From assembly GCF_024398015.1 (NCBI RefSeq), contig NZ_CP073747.1:2787001-2851000 (forward strand): DNA of 64,000 nt, in the 5' to 3' direction. Below the pieces are notes generated by a model. The model was not told where the DNA came from and did no database searches. It saw nothing but the letters and a program-made list of their open reading frames with translations. This DNA comes from Kordiimonas sp. SCSIO 12610. GTDB lineage: Bacteria; Pseudomonadota; Alphaproteobacteria; Sphingomonadales; Kordiimonadaceae. Below are positions 58,201 through 64,000 of the stretch, one piece after another. The position numbers and the translations under genes were made by a program. Position 1 is the first letter of the stretch; every line of letters begins with the position of its first letter.

Positions 58201-58509
58201 AGCCTTCACACCAGAATGCTCGACTTACGGCAGAAGCTGACTGGTCGCCTTGTTCAGTCGCGTTTTAATGAACCAGCGCCTTGGTCTATCAGTCAACGGG
58301 TAAACTCGATTATCGGTGGCCACTGGGGCTCTTTCTCTGCGATTACATCAACCCACGCTCGGGCCTATGATTTAGCGGCAGAGGCATTTGCTCCGGCACT
58401 TCAAGAGTTAAAAGCTATCAGAAGTGAAATCGAAAAACTGGAAAACGAACTTGAAGATCGTTTGACGCCGTGGACGCCGGGCCGAATACCGAATTGGTCT
58501 GCTGAGTAG
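55255..58509 (+). CDS. Secreted BNR/sortilin-like beta-propeller protein
   Basis: This 1084-residue protein has a signal peptide cleaved near AYAQDD. Residues about 30-730 carry repeated BNR/VPS10-type Asp-box motifs (S-x-D-x-G-x-T-W, for example KTTNNGNTWKSI, KSLDGGKTWKH, KSTDGGKSWKK), which should form one or two beta-propellers. The C-terminal region (residues about 800-1080) is helical with a charged coiled-coil-like end (ELKAIRSEIEKLENELEDRL). Family members are widespread in marine bacteria and often annotated as glycosyl hydrolases, but no catalytic residue is identifiable here. GGGAG lies eight bases before the ATG. Confidence 0.88.
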   Translation: MAGRLFVAIFAIFTFIISGAYAQDDISLNGLKFRSLGPAVTSGRIADFAFHPDDKSTFYVGTASGGLWKTTNNGNTWKSIFDGQASFSIGVVTLDPKNPNIVWVGTGENNSQRSVAYGDGVYKSLDGGKTWKHMGLKTSEHIGSILIDPRDSNTVFVAAQGPLWNSGGERGLYKTTDGGTSWERVLDIDEHTGINEVVMDQDNPDILIASSYQRQRRVWTLINGGPGSAIHKSTDGGKSWKKVTRGLPSAEVGRIGLATAPSVPGMVYALIEGKGSARGLYRSTDYGESWEKRSGYGTSSPQYYNEIFVDPSNADRIYAVDTFSRISEDGGKSFSRLGVAHRHVDDHAIWIDPDNSNHIYIGGDGGVYESHDKGANWRFIDNLPLAQFYRVTADNAEPFYHVYGGTQDNATYGAPSQTVSQHGITNADWYITIFGDGFQPRVDPTNPDTVYAEFQYGGLARFDKKTGEIVYIAPQPENEEDQLRWNWNTPLLISPHNPATLYYGAEKLFRSDDRGNTWRAISGDLSRGLDRNAIEIMGRVWSADSIAKNASTSLYGSLVAVDESPLKEGKLIAGTDDGLVHITEDGGTNWRKIESIKGIPDQGLVHEVLASRHDVDTLYVVVDLHKVGDFKPYIAKSTNNGRSWKVITKGLPERGQAHTIVEDHIDPSLLFAGTEFGVFVSQDGGQNWKQMKGDMPTISVRDLDIQRRENDLIVGTFGRGIYILDDYSPLRSNGSDLATTDATLLPAEDGQIYIERRSWGVGRKGFQGAGFYSADNPPYGVTFTYYLSEGLTTAKQDRQKAEKDKIKKGEDTPYPSWDALEAESREEKPTIILTIKDRDGNVVRRITGPTSKGFHRVTWDMHLPLSTPISLNDPQAGPFGPAPRGPFALPGDYTVSLSKRHKGAVTDLSTPQSFKIGRLYEGTFEADNLKTVQDFELKTARLQRAVSAAVRAHGEMAERIQYIKRAILLTPSLDGDMRARIDSLHTRMLDLRQKLTGRLVQSRFNEPAPWSISQRVNSIIGGHWGSFSAITSTHARAYDLAAEAFAPALQELKAIRSEIEKLENELEDRLTPWTPGRIPNWSAE

Positions 58510-58875
58510 GGAAATTCAGACTCAAAGCTAAGATGAAAAAGGGAGGTACTTACCTCCCTTTTTTAATCCTTAAAGAGGAAATTGAACGTATTTGAAATCG
58601 AAAGTTTGAGAAATCAGCCTTAGTAGAAATTATCTATATCGCACCTATCGCTATCAAAGTTGGGCTAAATAATTTTACCCCATCAAATTAAGAGACAATA
58701 AAATAAACAAACACTGTATCTTATGTTATTATTTAGAATGTATTGAGCACTAAAGGACAAAGTTATCTCTTATTTTTCTTGGTAACTATTATGTATATTT
58801 TAACTCTTGAAACATAAAAGATATTCAATCGACCTTGAATACTATCCGATAAATTGGGTTAAAGGAATATTCCGC
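58510..58875. other. Intergenic region with terminator and AT-rich promoter
   Basis: The first 55 bases hold the terminator of the BNR gene. The rest is AT-rich, with no repeat or coding frame I can support, and presumably carries the promoter for the peroxidase/histidine kinase pair. Confidence 0.55.
58536..58564 (+). terminator. Intrinsic terminator after the BNR gene
   Basis: AAAAAGGGAGG and CCTCCCTTTTT form an 11-bp stem around a TACTTA loop, followed by more T residues. It lies 26 bp after the stop codon. Confidence 0.9.
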
Positions 58876-59853
58876 ATGTCGCGTTATTTTCATATAATAA
58901 TTGCAAGGCTGCTTCTTTGCTGTGCCGTTTCAGGCCCAACGCTCGCCCAAAGCCCTGCCCCCAATACCTCAACGAGAAACGAACCTATACTTCCATTATT
59001 TGCTGTCGAAGGCTTGGACAATCGTAAAGTTAGCCTTGGTGAAAAGCTGTTCCATGACCCCTTATTGTCTCGTGACCAGAAACGATCCTGTGCAAGCTGC
59101 CATGACATTGCTAAAGGTGGTGCCGATAAAGAGGCCTTTTCCTATGGGTACGGAAATCAGGAGTCGCTCTATAATTCACCAACAATCTTGAACTTAGAAT
59201 TTAATTACTATGTTTTTTGGCGTGGTAATATGCATCTCCTTGATAAGTCCATGGACCGGGCATTAATGAACCCGAAAACCATGGCGATGGATTGGGATAC
59301 CTTGCTCGAAAGGCTTAAAAAACACCCATCCTATCCCGATAAGTTTAAAGTCATTTATTCAGACGCTATTTCTGTTGATAATGTGCGCGACGCTGTGAAT
59401 GAATATCAACGAAGTCTCGTTTCGCTAAATGCGCCGTTTGATCAATGGCTCAAAGGTGACGACGAGGCCTTATCAGCGCAAGAACTAAGAGGCTATCAAA
59501 GTTTTAAAACACTAGGATGTATCTCTTGCCATAATGGAAAAAATGTTGGTGGCACATTGCTAATGCAGTTTGGTGTATACTCCAATGAAGCAATCCAAAA
59601 CGAACGGGATCAAGGAAGATTTCTGTTAACCGGGAACGAAAGAGATAAATACACTTTCCGGGTTCCAAGTCTCAGGAATGTAGCACTAACGGCCCCCTAT
59701 TTTCATGATGGCAGAGCAACAACACTGGAAGGCGCCGTAGAAATTATGGCACAAATTCAATTAGGCCGAACGCTTAGCGCACAAGAAACACAGGATATTG
59801 TTGCTTTTCTTCACACACTCACTGGGCAGATGCCAGAAGTCAACTATGATTAA
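58876..59853 (+). CDS. Di-heme cytochrome c peroxidase (CCP/MauG family)
   Basis: This 325-residue periplasmic protein starts at the ATG at 58876, with AAAGGA nine bases upstream and a signal peptide cleaved near TLAQSP. Two heme-c motifs, CASCH and CISCH, and the C-terminal EIMAQIQLG segment identify the bacterial di-heme peroxidase family, which reduces hydrogen peroxide using electrons from cytochrome c. The length matches true CCPs, although MauG-like oxidation of another substrate cannot be excluded. The stop overlaps the start of the histidine kinase gene by 8 bases. Confidence 0.92.
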   Translation: MSRYFHIIIARLLLCCAVSGPTLAQSPAPNTSTRNEPILPLFAVEGLDNRKVSLGEKLFHDPLLSRDQKRSCASCHDIAKGGADKEAFSYGYGNQESLYNSPTILNLEFNYYVFWRGNMHLLDKSMDRALMNPKTMAMDWDTLLERLKKHPSYPDKFKVIYSDAISVDNVRDAVNEYQRSLVSLNAPFDQWLKGDDEALSAQELRGYQSFKTLGCISCHNGKNVGGTLLMQFGVYSNEAIQNERDQGRFLLTGNERDKYTFRVPSLRNVALTAPYFHDGRATTLEGAVEIMAQIQLGRTLSAQETQDIVAFLHTLTGQMPEVNYD

Positions 59854-61510
59854 AAGAGCAAGATTCCATATTATTATAATAATATTATTTTCTCTGGCGT
59901 TCTTATTTTTAACCCAGTCCGAGCAGCCCATTGCTCATGAAGATTACGATCAAACCATTAGAGACTTATCAGCGCTAGAATTGCTACAGGCAGATATTGT
60001 TTCTAGGGCGCTCAATATAAATAGCAACTCTACTATTCATCATGATGATATCACGACGTCACTGAGAGCAATAGAACAGCAGCATAATTCCTTACTTATA
60101 GAATATGAGGAGGCCAAAGGCTTTCCAAGGTTTGGGAGTGCACTAGCAACACACCAAGATGACTTGATCGAGTTTATCTCCGCTGTAAACATTTTACGCT
60201 CTGACGCTGCTGTCGCACAAAACGCGTTTATCTATTTAACCACAACAGCACGGCAGCGCTCCAAGGAGCTACTTCAACAAGGAAATCTGCGCGAAGCGGT
60301 CGCCCTTGAACAACTCGTTTCTGAAACGGTTAGGTTTTTCTTTCTTTATGATGCCGATCAACAAGTTAAAGCTGAAGATGCTTACAGAGCATACCAACAA
60401 ATAAATCAGACGGCCCAAGGCATAGAAAACCTAGCAATTATCAAATATGCTGAAATACTACTTGAGAGAAAACCTGACCTTGATGAAAAGTTAAGGCAAA
60501 TCATCAATCATGATTACCAGCGCCATATATCCAGCCTGATGACGATATATCAATTTGAATATGCTGAACTGTTAGATAAATCAAACTCGTATAGAGACGG
60601 TCTCACTATTCTCTATATCCTGCTGGTTATCTATACCATTTTTGTTATCTACCGACTGTTCAAACTTTATTCGACACTGGAACAAACCATCCGCAAACGT
60701 ACTGAAAAATTGGAACATACCAATAAAAGCTTAAAACGGGAGGTTATGCGGCGCGAACAGATTGAAACAGACCTAATCGAAGCGAAGCAAACTGCAGAGA
60801 TATCTAATCTTTCGAAAACAATGTTTTTAGCAAACATGAGCCATGAGCTAAGAACCCCTCTTAATGCGATCATCGGTTTTTCGGAATTTATACGGGAACA
60901 TACAACGAAATCACTGACCCCTCAAAAAGTATCAGAATATGCAAATGACATTTTTCTAGCGGGAACCCATTTACTTGCGGTCATCAATGATATCCTGGAC
61001 TTATCCCAGATCGAAACGGGGGAAATGCAGCTCTTCGAGAAACAGTGCAATATGGCTGACATCGTTGCACAATCGTTGATACTGGTGGAAGAAAGAAGGT
61101 CAAAATCCAACATTACAGTAGAAAACAAGCTTCAAGGCCAAAATCTCCTACTCATGGTCGATGACCGCCGCTTCAAGCAAGTTCTGGTCAATATATTAAC
61201 AAACGCCATTAAATTTACCCCAAGATTAGGCGTAGTTATCATTGACGGATACAAAAACGACACTGGGTCATTTACTCTCGTTATCTCGGACACTGGTATT
61301 GGTATCGAAAAAGATATGATTCCAGTTGTTCTTGAACCATTCAAACAGGTGGAAAACAGCCTAAGCCGAAGCCACGAAGGAACTGGCCTCGGACTTCCAA
61401 TATCCAAACAAATCATTGAATTACACGGCGGAGAACTTCAGATTGAAAGCAACCTTGGATCAGGAACCTCAATCATCATTACCCTACCAACTGAACGTTT
61501 ACTCAGCTAA
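59846..61510 (+). CDS. Membrane sensor histidine kinase
   Basis: This 554-residue kinase starts at the ATG at 59846, inside the end of the peroxidase gene. One N-terminal membrane segment (FHIIIIILFSLAFLFLT) and a second near residues 253-273 (ILYILLVIYTIFVIYRLF) enclose an all-helical periplasmic sensor of about 220 residues, possibly of the DAHL type. A coiled coil leads to the HisKA domain with His333 in MSHELRTPLNAI. The ATPase domain follows, with N box NAIKFTPR, G1 box DTGIGIEKD and G2 box GTGLGLPIS. No receiver domain or neighbouring response regulator gene is visible, so its partner lies elsewhere. Confidence 0.9.
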   Translation: MIKRARFHIIIIILFSLAFLFLTQSEQPIAHEDYDQTIRDLSALELLQADIVSRALNINSNSTIHHDDITTSLRAIEQQHNSLLIEYEEAKGFPRFGSALATHQDDLIEFISAVNILRSDAAVAQNAFIYLTTTARQRSKELLQQGNLREAVALEQLVSETVRFFFLYDADQQVKAEDAYRAYQQINQTAQGIENLAIIKYAEILLERKPDLDEKLRQIINHDYQRHISSLMTIYQFEYAELLDKSNSYRDGLTILYILLVIYTIFVIYRLFKLYSTLEQTIRKRTEKLEHTNKSLKREVMRREQIETDLIEAKQTAEISNLSKTMFLANMSHELRTPLNAIIGFSEFIREHTTKSLTPQKVSEYANDIFLAGTHLLAVINDILDLSQIETGEMQLFEKQCNMADIVAQSLILVEERRSKSNITVENKLQGQNLLLMVDDRRFKQVLVNILTNAIKFTPRLGVVIIDGYKNDTGSFTLVISDTGIGIEKDMIPVVLEPFKQVENSLSRSHEGTGLGLPISKQIIELHGGELQIESNLGSGTSIIITLPTERLLS

Positions 61511-61634
61511 AAATATAATTCATTCGCTTATTATAACGCATCCCCATTACAACAGAACATGCGAATAAACACCCCCAAAACATACAGCATATCATGTCTG
61601 AGCTAAATCTTAATCGATCCAATGCACCGGCAAA

Positions 61635-63725
61635 TTAATTAGCCTGTGTAGGCTTATGGCTTTTGCCCAACATTTTTTCTTTTTCCATATATAACAGTGT
61701 ATCCGTCGGATTGTTTTTCAGTAGGAATTGCTCCACAATCTCAAGATATTTCCGTCTAAGGGCCACAGAGTTTAGATTGTGTCTCACCTCAGGGAACTCG
61801 TAATAAGCAAATGACTTTTTAGCCTTCTTTAACGCTTTGGCAAACCTTTGTGATTGTTTAATCGAATGGTACGTATCATCCTCACCATGCATTAACAAAA
61901 TAGGTGCACTAACATTTTCTGTGTAGTGTATCGGCGAAAGTGTACTCAACTCTTTCTTTTTTTTATCACCTGCAACTCGTCTATAATAAGCTGACTTTGT
62001 CCCTTTCACACCATCATCTTTAAACATGAGTTTTAGATCACTAACGCCGCTCCATGATATCGCACATCTATATGCATCAGGGTCCATCGACGCCCCCATT
62101 AACGCTGCATATCCTCCATAAAGGCGTCCTAAGATACAAACACTATCTTCCTTCGCATAACCTTCATCAACCGCCCAATACACTGCATCTACAAGATCTT
62201 TTTGCATATCACCGCCCCACTCACCGTGTCCAAGGCTTGCAAATCTATCTCCGTAGCCCGCAGAGCCCCGATAGTTAGGCTGAACAACAACATATCCTCG
62301 GTTAGCAAGAAACTGAGCAGTATATTGCCAGCCCCAATAATCTCTACCAGTTGAGTCAGCATGCGGTATTATAATTGTCGGCAGCGGTTCCCCAGAAAAA
62401 TTAAGAGGTAACGTGACATAACCTGAAATTTGGACACCATCCCGCGCCATAAAGGACATTGGCTTAACTTCAGCCATCTCATTAATTTCAATGTCAGGCA
62501 ATTTGGTACCAAGGAAACTTAACGACTTTTTATCAACATTATAATGATAGAAAGATCCTGGTTCACGGTCGCTTTGCGATAAAACGATCATGTTCTTTTC
62601 ATCACTACTCCTTGAAATAATTAGGACATCTGTTTGGAGTGCTTTTTCCAGACCTTTTATGGTTGCTTTATATTTTTTATCAAAAAAGACTTTCTCACGT
62701 TTTCCATCATGATAGATGGCCGCCAGTGGTTTTGCATCTGTATAAGAATAAACAAGGCTAGAGACATCAACCTCATCATGCTCATAAATCTTGCCATCCA
62801 GTTCTCCACTGGAAATATCAAACTTGAAAATGGCGTCTCGGCCTGTTGCCAGGGATGACAGGACATAAAATTCATTCGGTCCACTTCCAAACATTAACGG
62901 AGAGAACTTTCCCTCTTCAAATAACTCATTATCGCTAAGTCTTTTCCAATCCTCATCATTTTCGCCTCGAATGACCATAACACTTTTGCCTTTACGGTCC
63001 TCACCATAACCAAATCGTATGTTGCCCCCCTGATCTGAGAACCAATCATTCAACTTAACGCCGGAAATTTTTGGCGATTTCATATAGAGCTGCATATCTC
63101 CGTTATAAATATTCAATTTATAAACGTCGGAAACTTCGCCCCTTTGATAATTTTGCGCCCAGTTCTTGTTGCGTGGCTTACTAACCAAGACATGATTTGG
63201 GTCGTCTCTCCAGACATTAATAATGTCAGCAGCACTGAAATGACGCATGCTTTGCCCAGCTTTTGAACCATCGGTACGAAGTTCAATAATATCCTTACCG
63301 TCACGGCTTGAGGAATATAAAACACTGCCCCAGACTTTATATCGAGTTCCTTTAATTTTGGCTCTGACATGCATCTTTATCAACAAACGGTCGTCACTGG
63401 CCCAGTAGACTTCACCAATGCGGTGCGTTTTCTTAAGCTTGCCTTTGACACTCATTAAAACTGAACGAGCCCCAAGGCCATTGTCAGTCAAATCCGCAAC
63501 CATCAAGTAACTTTCACCTTTAGTATTCATGACATAGACAATAGACTTGCCATCAGGTGAAAGCCGCACATCATTAACAAGCGATTCTGCTACAAATGCA
63601 TTTATAGGAATTATTTTGTGGTCTTTTTCCGATGTCTTTTCTTCATCTGCAACTGCAACCACATTGTTAGTCAAAATGCCCAGGCTACATGCTGTTACAA
63701 TCAAACTTCCAATTATATGTTTCAT
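61635..63725 (-). CDS. S9-family peptidase homologue lacking the catalytic serine (probable pseudoenzyme)
   Basis: This 696-residue exported protein has a signal peptide (MKHIIGSLIVTACSLGILTN), an N-terminal seven-bladed propeller-type region and a C-terminal prolyl-oligopeptidase fold. The usual nucleophile elbow G-x-S-Y-G-G reads G-R-L-Y-G-G here, with Leu535 at the serine position. The Asp (MHGEDDTYHSIKQSQ) and His (PEVRHNL) regions are present. GGGGGA precedes the ATG. A second S9 gene lies just upstream on the same strand, so this looks like a duplicated copy that lost peptidase activity and may now bind peptides. A sequencing or assembly error at 62121-62126 is a possible alternative. 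Confidence 0.85.
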   Translation of the reverse strand: MKHIIGSLIVTACSLGILTNNVVAVADEEKTSEKDHKIIPINAFVAESLVNDVRLSPDGKSIVYVMNTKGESYLMVADLTDNGLGARSVLMSVKGKLKKTHRIGEVYWASDDRLLIKMHVRAKIKGTRYKVWGSVLYSSSRDGKDIIELRTDGSKAGQSMRHFSAADIINVWRDDPNHVLVSKPRNKNWAQNYQRGEVSDVYKLNIYNGDMQLYMKSPKISGVKLNDWFSDQGGNIRFGYGEDRKGKSVMVIRGENDEDWKRLSDNELFEEGKFSPLMFGSGPNEFYVLSSLATGRDAIFKFDISSGELDGKIYEHDEVDVSSLVYSYTDAKPLAAIYHDGKREKVFFDKKYKATIKGLEKALQTDVLIISRSSDEKNMIVLSQSDREPGSFYHYNVDKKSLSFLGTKLPDIEINEMAEVKPMSFMARDGVQISGYVTLPLNFSGEPLPTIIIPHADSTGRDYWGWQYTAQFLANRGYVVVQPNYRGSAGYGDRFASLGHGEWGGDMQKDLVDAVYWAVDEGYAKEDSVCILGRLYGGYAALMGASMDPDAYRCAISWSGVSDLKLMFKDDGVKGTKSAYYRRVAGDKKKKELSTLSPIHYTENVSAPILLMHGEDDTYHSIKQSQRFAKALKKAKKSFAYYEFPEVRHNLNSVALRRKYLEIVEQFLLKNNPTDTLLYMEKEKMLGKSHKPTQAN

Positions 63726-63746
63726 TTTATTCCCCCAATTGACAGG

Positions 63747-64000
63747 TTAATTGATCTTGGCGCGAAGACTTGCTGTCGGATTATGTTCTGTAAGAAAACT
63801 TTCAAGAGCCTCGAGAAATTGTCGCTGAGACGCAGGTGTTTCAGGGCTGTGGCCTAAACCAGGTATCTCGATATATTTAAAATTCTCTTTTTTATTTTTT
63901 TTAAGTGCTTTCACGAGAAGTCGGGATTGCTCGATATAAACAATATCATCCTCCACCCCGTGCATAAGTAATAAAGGCTGGTTAATCTTTTTCACTTGAA
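63747..64000 (-). CDS. S9-family peptidase, C-terminal fragment
   Basis: The last 84 residues of a minus-strand gene enter from the right edge of the window. The catalytic Asp region (LLLMHGVEDDIVYIEQSRLL) and His region (IPGLGHSPET) of the prolyl-oligopeptidase fold are visible and align with the end of the next gene. The stop is 22 bp upstream of the pseudoenzyme start, so the two are tandem paralogues on one transcript. The nucleophile region lies outside the window. A GTG at 63995 is only an internal codon, not the start. Confidence 0.85.
   Translation of the reverse strand, partial: QVKKINQPLLLMHGVEDDIVYIEQSRLLVKALKKNKKENFKYIEIPGLGHSPETPASQRQFLEALESFLTEHNPTASLRAKIN

Noticed and set aside
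1-64000. CRISPR arrays, prophage, insertion sequences, toxin-antitoxin pairs
   Set aside because: No regularly spaced repeats, transposase or integrase motifs, or typical toxin families were seen on either strand.

Overview
The window is a densely packed piece of a mid-to-low GC bacterial chromosome. Several traits suggest a marine, Kordiimonas- or Emcibacter-like alphaproteobacterium. It has three TonB-dependent outer-membrane receptors next to catabolic operons, complete histidine and tryptophan catabolic clusters, carboxynorspermidine synthesis genes, secreted S9 and BNR proteins, and an M1-peptidase/ABC-2 permease fusion. This placement is inferred from gene content and protein style, not from a marker gene. 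No rRNA, tRNA, insertion sequence, phage gene or CRISPR array was seen.

Layout. (1) 1-7555 is a glycoside-use locus. A TonB receptor, a GH3 beta-glucosidase and the start of a probable SSS-family symporter form a minus-strand operon. A LacI regulator and a divergent GPH-family symporter lie upstream. Three near-identical LacI-type operators sit in front of the receptor and in the divergent promoter. (2) 7692-11992 holds phhA-kynA-kynB-kynU on the minus strand (Phe to Tyr; Trp to anthranilate), with a divergent Lrp/AsnC regulator. (3) 12334-20165 holds a TetR regulator and a divergent five-gene operon: TonB receptor, acyl-CoA synthetase, alpha/beta hydrolase, MFS transporter and exported alpha/beta hydrolase. 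Three copies of TTCAACA-N2-TGTTGAA lie in the promoter. (4) 20422-21188 holds one unrecognised gene and a doubtful small one. (5) 21178-27322 is hutC followed by hutI-hutH-hutU-hutG, with AT-rich palindromes between hutC and hutI.

(6) 28078-29845 holds an unknown membrane protein and a fold-III PLP decarboxylase of unknown substrate. (7) 30251-36539 holds a TonB receptor, a lipoprotein D-aminoacylase-like amidohydrolase and a secreted FG-GAP/ASPIC protein, running almost directly into gabT. (8) 36569-47226 is the most unusual stretch. It runs gabT, a small unknown gene on the other strand, a VOC protein with a histone H1-like Lys/Ala tail, a nitrilase-family amidase, a 929-residue Orn/Lys/Arg-type PLP decarboxylase, an ATP-grasp ligase with a Lys-rich tail, a C45/AAT-type Ntn hydrolase and a succinate-semialdehyde-type aldehyde dehydrogenase. 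The gene set could activate, decarboxylate and deprotect an amino acid or polyamine conjugate and feed it through GABA to succinate. No described pathway with exactly these parts is known to me.

(9) 47293-51800 is an ABC ATPase plus an ABC-2 permease/M1 aminopeptidase fusion. (10) 51987-55117 holds a MOSC protein and the carboxynorspermidine dehydrogenase/decarboxylase pair, a second polyamine link. (11) 55255-63995 holds a large secreted BNR/sortilin-like propeller protein, a di-heme cytochrome c peroxidase overlapping a membrane histidine kinase, and two tandem S9 peptidases. The complete S9 copy has lost its nucleophilic serine (Leu535 in a G-R-L-Y-G-G context) and looks like a pseudoenzyme.
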